Origin: Leptospira interrogans
GTDB lineage: Bacteria > Spirochaetota > Leptospiria > Leptospirales > Leptospiraceae
Length of the DNA: 64,000 bases
Direction: 5' to 3'
Assembly (NCBI RefSeq): GCF_900156205.1
Contig: NZ_FTNA01000003.1
Coordinates: forward strand, 1-64,000
Both the position numbers and the translations under genes were made by a program. The notes under the pieces were generated by a model, which worked only from the letters and a program-made list of their open reading frames with translations, had not been told where the DNA came from and ran no database searches. Numbering within the stretch: position 1 is the first letter of the stretch; each line of letters opens with the position of its first letter. Shown here piece by piece: positions 10,901-18,148 of the stretch.

Positions 10901-11115
10901 GTATCACCTCCACTCAAACCGTTCAAATGAGACATATCGCCAATTACAAACGGATTTGTGGAAGGATAAAAAATTCCATTTATATAAGAACCTTGGTTGG
11001 CCAGACCTAAATAAGAAAGCAAAGAGTAATCAGTGCTCTGCGGTTTACAAAAGAACGAAAAGCAGAAAATAAGCAAAAGAAACTGAAACAAAACGAAATA
11101 ACGTTTCAAAATCAT
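7936..11115 (-). CDS. large lipoprotein: calcium-loop motifs, Ig-like repeats, two C-terminal DUF1566 domains
   Basis: 1059 residues from the ATG at 11115, chosen because AAGGGGA lies just upstream; an in-frame TTG at 11133 would include that ribosome binding site in the coding region. The signal peptide ends near FSFFCK (Cys23). It contains DTDGNGVAD and DTNGDGVAD calcium-loop-like motifs, then Ig-like or FN3-associated repeats (PSPGIYGSSTELTIACND, PNPGGGNYGKAQSVNFSC), a Big_5-like unit (FSKNMDTSFGG) and two consecutive DUF1566 domains (NWRLPTQRELDTL with NYFWSSTL; SWRLPNIKELNSIVD with GYWSSSS). Compared with its paralogue at 4511-7378 it has gained one DUF1566 unit. It is predicted to be exported and lipidated; the function is unknown. 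Confidence 0.85.
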   Translation of the reverse strand: MILKRYFVLFQFLLLIFCFSFFCKPQSTDYSLLSYLGLANQGSYINGIFYPSTNPFVIGDMSHLNGLSGGDTGTVVSATGDDSTLGISTRNNGVADIIFLFDEKGIPFAIDTDGNGVADYYICYKSTKDYYLTTGSRCTGNAVTVIVGQGYDTNGDGVADNPILSQIASDSNPPNSVISPSPGIYGSSTELTIACNDSVAPGNIIYTIDSSTPSFEPIQGSISNPKLKKFTLGSSDGTYTVKYRCRDLAGNVENVHTDPYEFNHNVPTVTISNLNSSGVSSLTGAIGTASFNWSSNYSGSYSIRLNASNCQSGTILQSGNVIANIINSFSISATSFNIGPNTIFVCARAALTGYQTLAIVRDESQPSIIPNPGGGNYGKAQSVNFSCLDNNPLGCGKIAYTLDGSDPNINASNGTILNGIEFQNPISIPVNSAVTLKFIGADLAGNLSPVQSAAYFITTQVATVTTNSFTPVSRVVNATSDQSVTWVSDRNGVFTIRSGANCDFGTILSGTNVAGSVTAGVPVTSTILNSNFVSGANSILICVANAALDPLYGNTSFTITKDNTRPTVSSTNPVDFNIATPVFVTPSPGRIQIVFSKNMDTSFGGISSGSKIKNVCYPIPTNPPLTISVFDGVSWDCIDFTATYTWVSATTLQIDLSWIRFPENAKVTWTLSKDVLRDVAGNTPLNDVQGTFFTAQRQEFFKPFKTDQTSCWDTSGNLVPCAGSNQDGQNQYGMVRSYTVRYYSGFANDAVTEDNTSGLKWKTCSEGKISALNSGVTSCVDIVTPSANCSPKDSSNQPVRLEYWPFYSFQDNSNQVYPSSVNGCSYLNECNAGAGFAGITNWRLPTQRELDTLSVFGYSSGNAAFPSQGFPDPIANYFWSSTLRKSNPFYAWGVNFNYGASDVYVRSNTNNIRCVSGAGTQSQTFTDLGNETILDNTSNLVWQKCSAGLSGNTCNTGTATKPTWSVAISYCSSLSLAGRSWRLPNIKELNSIVDMSSASSIVTIDPVLFPNTKNAGYWSSSSYAPSPSNAWIAYFPTGGMSPFTGKSNTAYIRCVANGP

Positions 11116-11578
11116 CTTAAGTCCCCTTTCCAAATAATAAGTTTAAAAACTCAAATGCCGACCCAGCCTAACAATTGTTAGGCGATTTCTAAAAGAGCTA
11201 AAAGTGCAGTATTTAACACTACAAATCTACCCCAAACTAAAACGAGCTACGTTACAACAGGATTAACAAGACCTTAAGTTCGCTAAGAACCAACTTTTTG
11301 TTAATTACAAACCAAAGCGCACCCGTTCGCTCAGGTGATACAAGAAAGATTATCTGAGATAAATTGCAAATAAAAAAATCACATTATTTGAAAAAAATGC
11401 TGGAATATGTGTTGCCTCTGTATAGATAAGTCAATTAAGAGATAAAAACAAGGAAAAATTATCACATTTCATTTGTAATGTAAAAAACAGAAAGTTTTTG
11501 TAAAAATCTCGGATTTTATAAAGAGAAACGGGAAAACCTAAGTAAGGTTTAAAAGAAAAAGCGGAATCGACTTAAAAG
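11116..11578. other. divergent intergenic region
   Basis: Separates the minus-strand DUF1566 lipoprotein from the plus-strand efflux block, so it should contain two divergent promoters. I found no convincing -35/-10 pair at correct spacing and no operator palindrome I would defend. Confidence 0.4.
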
Positions 11579-13108
11579 ATGAAAAGAAAATATCACACCT
11601 TAATCCTAGGCTTAATGTTCTTAACGCTTTTTTTCTCATCGAAGATTCGATCCCAAACTACAAAACAACCTCCGATAAAGATAACCTTGGATCAAGCTGT
11701 GCTCATCGGTTCCAGCAATAGTGTGGTCCTCAAAGTATTAGAAGCCAAAAAAGAAGTAAGTAAAATGTTGATTACAGAAAAATGGAGAGAGTTTCTTCCT
11801 AAATTCGGAATTCAATACTATGGCCTCAGAAATCAAAACGTAAATTCAGCGGATAATATATACAACGATATTCGTTTAACGGTTCAACAGTTGATCTTTG
11901 ACGGCGGAGAAGCGAATCTCAATTTAGAAATTGCAAAGTTATCCGAACTACTCAACGAACAAGACTTTAAAATCAATCTTTCCAGACTTCGCCTAGACAT
12001 TCAAAAAGCATATTTCAGAGCATTAGCACTAAAAGGAAAAGTTTATATTCAAAAAAAAGCTCAAGAAAAAGCTCAAGAAGCACTTCGAAAAGGACAAGTA
12101 GAATTAAGACAAGGGTTTATCACGAAAGTTCAATTAATGGATTTAGAAAGTAAATTAAAACAAACTGAGTTTAATGTGCAAAAATCTAAAAATGACAGTG
12201 ATCAAGCCTTATTAGACTTAAAACAGGTCATGAACTTAGATTATTACGCAGAAATTGAACTAAACGAAAGTATATTTTTTGACTTTATCATCAATGCACC
12301 ACCTAACACGCATAATTTGGATGAGTTAATTTCTAAAGCAAAAAACGGGCGCGAAGATTTGAAAAAAATGCAAATCATTGTTAAAAAGTTAAAAAACGAA
12401 AAAGAAGTATTAGATAATCAGTATATGCCAAAAGTTTATGTAGGTGCCTACGCCGGAAGAAACGGAAACAATAATCAATTCACTCATGATAGTTACGGGG
12501 TCAATTTTAATCTAGTGATGCCTTTGGGTAGTAGTGTGGTTCAATCCAATGGAAACACTGGGGTTCAAAAAGACGGAAACGGAATTCAAACCTATCCCGG
12601 ATTTGGAAATCAAACCGTGGGTCCCGGAACAAACAGTTATAACTCCACTTCCGTTCGATTGTTCGACAATTTAAGTCAGTCCAGAAAAGCTATGGAAGGT
12701 GAGATACAACTTGCCGAAGCACTATTAAATTATCGTAATATGGAAAACCAAGTTGGATTCGAAATTAAAAAAAGTGTAGATAAGCTTAATCAATCTTGGG
12801 AGCTCATCAACATCGCTAATTCGAGAATTAACCTTCAGGTAGAATCCGGAAGGGCAATGGCCGCAAAGGTAGCCTACGGCCATGCGAAAAAAGAAGATCA
12901 GATCAATTCCGAATTAGAAATGATCAAATCCCAAGAAGATCTCACGGATGCATTAACTTCCTATGCAATTAACTGTTATGAGTACGCTCAAATTACAACG
13001 GACGAAGGTGGCTTAAGAAAATTAATCCAATACTCCAAAGGTTCGGGAAACTCGATATTATCCAATTTAATTAAAAATCAAGAAACGGGATCTAAGCCCA
13101 AAAAATAG
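11579..13108 (+). CDS. TolC-family outer membrane efflux protein
   Basis: 509 residues with a cleavable signal peptide (about 1-26). The body matches the outer membrane efflux protein fold: ITLDQAVLIGSSNS at the start, long amphipathic helices (IQKKAQEKAQEALRKGQVEL, LMDLESKLKQTEFNVQK) and a second helical half with EIKKSVDKLNQSWELI. Tyr-, Gly- and Asn-rich segments (about 285-365) would form membrane strands. The protein would be the outer-membrane exit duct working with the adaptor at 16655 and the RND permeases at 18145 and 21237. It is the first gene of the block, 11 bases before the next. At 509 residues it is somewhat longer than E. coli TolC; the extra length is in the Gly/Asn-rich segment. 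Confidence 0.88.
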   Translation: MKRKYHTLILGLMFLTLFFSSKIRSQTTKQPPIKITLDQAVLIGSSNSVVLKVLEAKKEVSKMLITEKWREFLPKFGIQYYGLRNQNVNSADNIYNDIRLTVQQLIFDGGEANLNLEIAKLSELLNEQDFKINLSRLRLDIQKAYFRALALKGKVYIQKKAQEKAQEALRKGQVELRQGFITKVQLMDLESKLKQTEFNVQKSKNDSDQALLDLKQVMNLDYYAEIELNESIFFDFIINAPPNTHNLDELISKAKNGREDLKKMQIIVKKLKNEKEVLDNQYMPKVYVGAYAGRNGNNNQFTHDSYGVNFNLVMPLGSSVVQSNGNTGVQKDGNGIQTYPGFGNQTVGPGTNSYNSTSVRLFDNLSQSRKAMEGEIQLAEALLNYRNMENQVGFEIKKSVDKLNQSWELINIANSRINLQVESGRAMAAKVAYGHAKKEDQINSELEMIKSQEDLTDALTSYAINCYEYAQITTDEGGLRKLIQYSKGSGNSILSNLIKNQETGSKPKK

Positions 13109-13119
13109 GATTAGAAAAA

Positions 13120-14946
13120 ATGACTTACACGTTTAAAAACCATAAGAGAATTTCCATCATCCGATTTTGTATTCAGATTTCGTTTTTTACCTTCGTTGTT
13201 CTAAACTTAAACTGTCAAGATACGGGAGAAAAACTTTTAGGACTGGGGGCGTTATGGGGAGATCCACCTCCAGAAGTTATCTTTAGTAGCCCTGCTTCAG
13301 GAAGTGATAGTCTTCCATCTACACAGAAATTTGACGTTGGGTTTAGTAGAGAAATGAATATGCAAAGTTGTAGAATTGCATTCAGTATGTCTCCACAAAC
13401 TACTGGTTTTTTTACAGAACTAAATGGAACCGTTCTTACATTTGCACCATCTATGCCCTTAAATCCAGGAAGTTATACTTATACGGTAACTAAAAACTGT
13501 GAAGACAAAGCTGGTCTGGATCTCAAAGACCCTTTCAGTGCTTCTATTACTATTGGAAGCGCAAGCGCTGCAGGACTGTCTCCCTCCATAAGTGGGATGT
13601 TTGTTTATGCTGGGAACGCACCAGTTTGTAATGCTGGAACTGCTACAATGACCGATTTTTTTGCAAGTAACGTGACTACTGCCTGTATGGGAAATCCATT
13701 AGTAAATCAAGTTATTGTAAACTTTTCTAGACCAATGAACACTACGGCAACATTAAACGCTCTTTCTATCAGTCCTACAGTATCCGCAAATTACGTTTGG
13801 AACTCTCCCAATACTCTAACAATCCAACCGGATTTCGCTTTCAATTCTAACCAAAGATATATAGTCAATTTTGGAACGGGTGCCAAAGATCAAAACGGAA
13901 TTGCTCTTAGTGGAAATACGGTAGGCACATTTTTTGTAGGCACTGCAAACGCAGGTCCAAATATAAACACGATCACGGTTCCAACTGGCAGTTTAGCAGG
14001 ATGTCAAGCTGGAATCGGTATTCCTACAGACATCATAGCAACAACTGTAAACAACGGTTGTTTAGGAAATCCGAATACACAATCCATCGTATTTAATTTT
14101 AACACTCCTATGAATACTGCGGTTACACAAGCCGCGATCAGCATCTCACCTCCAATAAGTGGAACTTTTGCTTGGTCCGCCGGAAATCAAACCTTAGTAT
14201 TTACTACGGACTCAAAATTAGAATACGGAACCAGATATAATATTTCGATTGGTACATCTGCCCAAGCCGCCAATCAAACATACTTAACCACACCAGTATC
14301 GGCTAGTTTTATCGCGGGTGGAAATAATCCAAATCCAATCGTACAAGCAGTTGGTCTTGTAAGTCAAGTAGGAGCTCCTGGTTGCGCTCCTTCGTTTCCT
14401 GCAGTCGGAAGCGCTACCGGTGGAAACTGGACCGCTGCATCTTGTTGGTGGGATAACAGTTTGCCCGTTTTACAACCTAGCAGTTATCGTTTCGAAGGTG
14501 GAGACGAAGGAAACAATAACGCAGCTTCGTGTAACAATAAAACAACGGACGACTTCCGACTTGTATTTAATAATTATATGAACTTAGGAAACACTGTAGG
14601 ATCAGTTTCTTTATCCAGAGAATCCGGAGCTTCTACAGTAATTCGTTTATCTAGTTGGAGTTGGAGTGACTGCCAGGCTGTCTATCCTTTTGGATGTAGA
14701 GTTTTAGATCTCAGATTTTCGGAAATGGAATCCAGTTGTGGAGGTGTAAACGAATTCGGAAGTTCTGCAGATTTTAATCTCACAAACGCAAAGTTTGACT
14801 TTAGTGCCAACAATGGAGCTATTCCTTACCCGGCTATTCCTACATCGCCTAACTATCCCGTTTATACAATCCAGATAAGCGGGGCGGCAACGGATATATT
14901 AGGAAGACCTTTGACGCCATTCAGTTTTTCGGCGGCAAGTCAGTAA
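13120..14946 (+). CDS. putative lipoprotein with SbsA-like Ig (Big_5) domains
   Basis: 608 residues. The signal peptide ends in VVLNLNC (Cys32). Three Big_5-type units follow: PPPEVIFSSPASGS with FSREMN (about 47-145), VNFSRPMNTTATLNALSISP (about 185-270) and FNFNTPMNTAVTQAAISISP (about 310-400). Each has the 'sxPMntxt' strand and the 'l.....Ytv' strand typical of this fold. The C-terminal 200 residues are Trp-, Cys- and Asn-rich (TAASCWWDNS, SSWSWSDCQ) and unlike any family I know. It lies between the TolC-like gene (11 bases upstream) and another lipoprotein, so it probably belongs to the efflux block. It may be a periplasmic or surface accessory component; that role is inference from position only. 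Confidence 0.75.
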   Translation: MTYTFKNHKRISIIRFCIQISFFTFVVLNLNCQDTGEKLLGLGALWGDPPPEVIFSSPASGSDSLPSTQKFDVGFSREMNMQSCRIAFSMSPQTTGFFTELNGTVLTFAPSMPLNPGSYTYTVTKNCEDKAGLDLKDPFSASITIGSASAAGLSPSISGMFVYAGNAPVCNAGTATMTDFFASNVTTACMGNPLVNQVIVNFSRPMNTTATLNALSISPTVSANYVWNSPNTLTIQPDFAFNSNQRYIVNFGTGAKDQNGIALSGNTVGTFFVGTANAGPNINTITVPTGSLAGCQAGIGIPTDIIATTVNNGCLGNPNTQSIVFNFNTPMNTAVTQAAISISPPISGTFAWSAGNQTLVFTTDSKLEYGTRYNISIGTSAQAANQTYLTTPVSASFIAGGNNPNPIVQAVGLVSQVGAPGCAPSFPAVGSATGGNWTAASCWWDNSLPVLQPSSYRFEGGDEGNNNAASCNNKTTDDFRLVFNNYMNLGNTVGSVSLSRESGASTVIRLSSWSWSDCQAVYPFGCRVLDLRFSEMESSCGGVNEFGSSADFNLTNAKFDFSANNGAIPYPAIPTSPNYPVYTIQISGAATDILGRPLTPFSFSAASQ

Positions 14947-14969
14947 TAAAACGAAACGGAGAAATTTCA

Positions 14970-15665
14970 ATGAATCAATTATTTTATAAAATTATAATAT
15001 TATTTTTTACAAGTATAATACTAAACGGTTGCGTAATCTTTGGCAACAAAACTGCTAGGGCTGCAGAAAAAGCTGCAACCGTAAAAGCCAACTATCAAAT
15101 TGGTTATATAGAAAACCGAGATTTTCGTTTTGATCCATTTCGTATTAAAAATTTCATAAGTTTATTAAAATTTGAAATTATTAGGAACGGGAACGGTCTC
15201 GTAGAAGAAGAACCAGAAACTTCTAAAACAAATCCACCGACTCCTGTTGCGACAAGTAATCCTATGTTACAAAACCCAGAAGCTACAACGACGGCCCCAT
15301 CTACTCCGACTGCCCCTACTACAACTACACCGGAAACTCCCAAACCAACGACTACAACTTCCACCGAAACCAATTCTTCTAAGGATTCTAAACGAATTTT
15401 TATGGAGAATGAAATCAAGAATTTGTCTTCTAAGGTAAATTTCGATTATTATCTACAAGGTTCTTTTGGAATGTCGGATAACGGAAGTATTTTAGATCGA
15501 AATTTTACAACTCTGATTTTTCTAGACGTTCACGATAAAACAGGAAAACTAGTAAAATCCGTTTCTTATACTCAGGATTCAAAAAATTTCTCCGACGCAG
15601 ACGATTTAAAACAGGCAAGTATCAGCCTGGTAGATAAGATCATGAAAAAATCTGAAAACAAATAA
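14970..15665 (+). CDS. putative lipoprotein with Pro/Thr-rich linker
   Basis: 231 residues with signal peptide and lipobox ILNGC (Cys21); the ribosome binding site GGAG precedes the ATG. A helical segment (about 25-70) is followed by a low-complexity linker rich in Pro and Thr (about 75-130), then a compact C-terminal domain (about 140-231) containing FDYYLQGSFGMSDNG and FLDVHDKTGKLVKSV. That layout, a lipid anchor, flexible linker and small alpha/beta domain, recalls LpoB- or CsgG-like periplasmic lipoproteins, but the similarity is structural guesswork. It starts 24 bases after the Ig-like lipoprotein and ends one base before the next gene. Confidence 0.7.
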   Translation: MNQLFYKIIILFFTSIILNGCVIFGNKTARAAEKAATVKANYQIGYIENRDFRFDPFRIKNFISLLKFEIIRNGNGLVEEEPETSKTNPPTPVATSNPMLQNPEATTTAPSTPTAPTTTTPETPKPTTTTSTETNSSKDSKRIFMENEIKNLSSKVNFDYYLQGSFGMSDNGSILDRNFTTLIFLDVHDKTGKLVKSVSYTQDSKNFSDADDLKQASISLVDKIMKKSENK

Positions 15666-15666
15666 G

Positions 15667-16308
15667 GTGAATAAGTTGGATTCTAAAAGTTTAATATTAC
15701 AAACTAGGCTTTCATTTTTTCTTTTACTAACTACATTCTGTTTATTCCTTTCAGATTGCGGGCCTTCCGAAAAAGAAATGGAAGTGATGTATCAAAAAGG
15801 AATTTCTCTTTTTATAGCCAATAAACGAGACGAAGCTCTCAAAGTTTTTAAAGATTTATATAAAGAAAATGAAAATTACAAAGACGTAAAGTTTCTGTTA
15901 GGTAAACTTCTGTATTACAATCGTAGGTTTCAAGACGCGGAAAAAATTTTTCAAGAAATCTCCGATAAAGACGATACTGATTACAACGCGTTAGGTTGGT
16001 TAATTAAAACTCAATTTGCCGAAACTCCTCTAAAAAAAGATTTAACCGATAATCTTGAAAAATACTTATCTAAAAATTCAGAAAATATAGAAATTCTATT
16101 TATAAGCGCCAAACTTTTAGAAGAAACCGGAAAATCAGATCAGGCAATTTTAGCTTATCAAAAAATTATTTCTCAAACTCAGCTAATCGCATTCTCTCAT
16201 AGCCAACTAAAAAATATATATTCAACTGCTAAATTAGATAAAAAAGCCGCTTATCATCATCAGAAATATTTGGATCTTATGGGACAAACGAACGTTTCGG
16301 AAAAATAA
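15667..16308 (+). CDS. TPR-repeat lipoprotein
   Basis: 213 residues from the GTG at 15667. A TTG at 15676 has the better-placed AAGGTG and may be the real start, removing three residues. The signal peptide ends FLSDC (Cys31). The rest is built of tetratricopeptide-like helix pairs: GISLFIANKRDEALKVFKDL, LLGKLLYYNRRFQDAEKIF, FISAKLLEETGKSDQAILAY and a final helix pair ending HHQKYLDLMG. TPR lipoproteins usually act as protein-protein scaffolds in the periplasm. Only one base separates it from the preceding stop, so it is translationally close to the linker lipoprotein. Confidence 0.75.
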   Translation: MNKLDSKSLILQTRLSFFLLLTTFCLFLSDCGPSEKEMEVMYQKGISLFIANKRDEALKVFKDLYKENENYKDVKFLLGKLLYYNRRFQDAEKIFQEISDKDDTDYNALGWLIKTQFAETPLKKDLTDNLEKYLSKNSENIEILFISAKLLEETGKSDQAILAYQKIISQTQLIAFSHSQLKNIYSTAKLDKKAAYHHQKYLDLMGQTNVSEK

Positions 16309-16310
16309 AA

Positions 16311-16658
16311 GTGCAATCAAATACCCTACCCATAAGAACCTCTATAAAGAACCAAGCTTCTAACCTAGGTTTACATTTTCTAAAATCGTGGGAACTCCCA
16401 CGTCTTTTAACGATGATAAAAACCGAACAACAGCCCATAGATCGACTAAGGAACATATTCTGTAGGAACTACCACGTTTTCTTAAAAACCTACTCCACCT
16501 CTGAACGATATTTAAAGTTTTGGGACAAACTCAAAATGAATCTTATTTTTCAAGATAATCACCAAACAGTGATTTTATGCAAAAATTTTATCCAGCAAAT
16601 TATTATTTTTGAATTTTTAGAAGCCCCTCATTTGAATCTCTGGAGGATAAAAAATTGA
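16311..16658 (+). CDS. doubtful 115-codon frame inside the efflux block
   Basis: This frame begins with GTG three bases after the TPR gene and its TGA overlaps the TTG start of the adaptor gene, which looks like operon packing. However, it has no ribosome binding site and no recognisable domain, and it contains two of the quasi-palindromes found in non-coding DNA elsewhere in the window (GTGGGAACTCCCACG near 16388 and GTAGGAACTACCACG near 16462). I think it more likely that repeat DNA was inserted between the TPR and adaptor genes than that this is a protein gene. Confidence 0.3.
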   Translation: MQSNTLPIRTSIKNQASNLGLHFLKSWELPRLLTMIKTEQQPIDRLRNIFCRNYHVFLKTYSTSERYLKFWDKLKMNLIFQDNHQTVILCKNFIQQIIIFEFLEAPHLNLWRIKN

Positions 16659-18148
16659 TCATTAAATTTTTAAAATCTAAATTTGGTAAATTCTTTCTGT
16701 TATCTTTAGCAGCATATTTTATCATTTCTCTTTTTTTAACTCGCCTCGCAAAAAATTCTCAAAGTAAAATGTTAAAAAATTCGGTTTCGATGTTAACGAA
16801 ACCTCTTTCCTTTTCACTTTCCTCTCCTAATCAATCCGAAGAAACATTTTCATCAGAAGAAGAATCACAAAATCTAATGTCCATTTTGGCGATGAATGTA
16901 GTTAAAGAATCTATTACACCTACAGTAGAAGCCTCAGGGATGATAGACTTTATAGAAAAAGTAGACGTCTATTCTAAAGTATCCGGAAGAATCGAAAAGG
17001 TCTATTTTAAAGAAGGGGAGGAAATTTCTCAAAATCAAAGATTATTTAAAATGGAAACCTTACCGTTAGAACTTGAATTGCTCAAACAAGAATCTACTCT
17101 AGAAAGTTCCAAGTCACAGGTAAAACTAGCCAAAGAAAAATATCTGAAAGCAAAAAACAACGTACTTGCTAAAATTCAGGAATACGAAAAGTCGCTTTCC
17201 GTTTTAGAAAAATCAAAACAAGAATATGAAAAGGCTAAAAACTCTTTTGCCGGTATAGAAGAAATCTATAACGCAGGGGGATTTACTAAGGAAGAATTCG
17301 AAAACGCTAAACTAAATCTAAATTCCAAAGAGACCTCCTATCAAATCGCGGAAAAGGACGTAGAAATCAGAAGTATCGGTTTAACAGATAAAGACATATT
17401 AAGAAATAATTATAAACTTCCTCAAACAAAAGAGGAACGAACCACAATACTCGAAGAGATCAATAGCCTAATAGAAAAAGCGGAATGGGAAGTAGCAGAA
17501 GGTGTTTATAAATCTCATGAAGCACAAGTAAATTCCACAAAAATGATGCTCAAAGAATCTTTAGTATTTTCACCTCTTACAGGAGTAATCTCAAAACAAT
17601 TCAAAACCGAAGGAGAAATTTTAAGCGGCTCTGGACCAGGACAACACGTTGTATCCGTAATTAACGTCAAACAAGTTTATGCCGTTCTTAACATACCGGA
17701 ATCAGAATCTATCAACTTAAAAAAAGGAATGAAAGTTTCCTTTTTAGCGGACGTTTATAAAGGTCAACAGTTTCAAGGTATGGTTCAATTATTAAGTCCT
17801 ATAGTGGATCAAAAAAGTCACACTGTAGAAATCAAAGCCTTAGTAGATAATAAAAACAAACTACTAAAACCAGGAATGTTTATTAGAGCGAATATTACCA
17901 CTGGTCAAGAACAACCTACAATACGAATTCCAAGCAACGCAGTTGTGTTAAACGAAGACGGAACCACAGGAATTGTTTGTGTAGTCCGCAATGGAAAGAG
18001 TTATAGAAACGAAGTCAAGTTAGGATCTCAGAGTGAAGGTAAGATCGTAATTTCGGAAGGTCTAACGGAAGGTGACGTTGTCCTTCTCGAAAGAATATCA
18101 CAACTCAGGGACGGTATGTCCGTGAACCCCTACTTCGACAAACGATGA
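16655..18148 (+). CDS. RND efflux periplasmic adaptor (membrane fusion protein)
   Basis: 497 residues from the TTG at 16655, supported by GGAGG nine bases upstream. One N-terminal membrane helix (about 12-30). Domain order is that of membrane fusion proteins: first lipoyl half and barrel strand (VDVYSKVSGRIEKVYFKEGE, about 105-125), a long alpha-hairpin (about 140-290), second lipoyl half (VFSPLTGVISKQFKTEGE), a beta-barrel (VYAVLNIPESESINLKKGMK) and a membrane-proximal domain (IRIPSNAVVLNEDG). It would bridge the permease to the TolC-like duct. Its stop overlaps the next gene by four bases (ATGA), a sign of translational coupling. Confidence 0.9.
   Translation: MIIKFLKSKFGKFFLLSLAAYFIISLFLTRLAKNSQSKMLKNSVSMLTKPLSFSLSSPNQSEETFSSEEESQNLMSILAMNVVKESITPTVEASGMIDFIEKVDVYSKVSGRIEKVYFKEGEEISQNQRLFKMETLPLELELLKQESTLESSKSQVKLAKEKYLKAKNNVLAKIQEYEKSLSVLEKSKQEYEKAKNSFAGIEEIYNAGGFTKEEFENAKLNLNSKETSYQIAEKDVEIRSIGLTDKDILRNNYKLPQTKEERTTILEEINSLIEKAEWEVAEGVYKSHEAQVNSTKMMLKESLVFSPLTGVISKQFKTEGEILSGSGPGQHVVSVINVKQVYAVLNIPESESINLKKGMKVSFLADVYKGQQFQGMVQLLSPIVDQKSHTVEIKALVDNKNKLLKPGMFIRANITTGQEQPTIRIPSNAVVLNEDGTTGIVCVVRNGKSYRNEVKLGSQSEGKIVISEGLTEGDVVLLERISQLRDGMSVNPYFDKR

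Noticed and set aside
15104..15418. 104-codon minus-strand Val/Gly-rich frame opposite the linker lipoprotein
   Set aside because: It is the antisense shadow of the Pro/Thr-rich linker codons.
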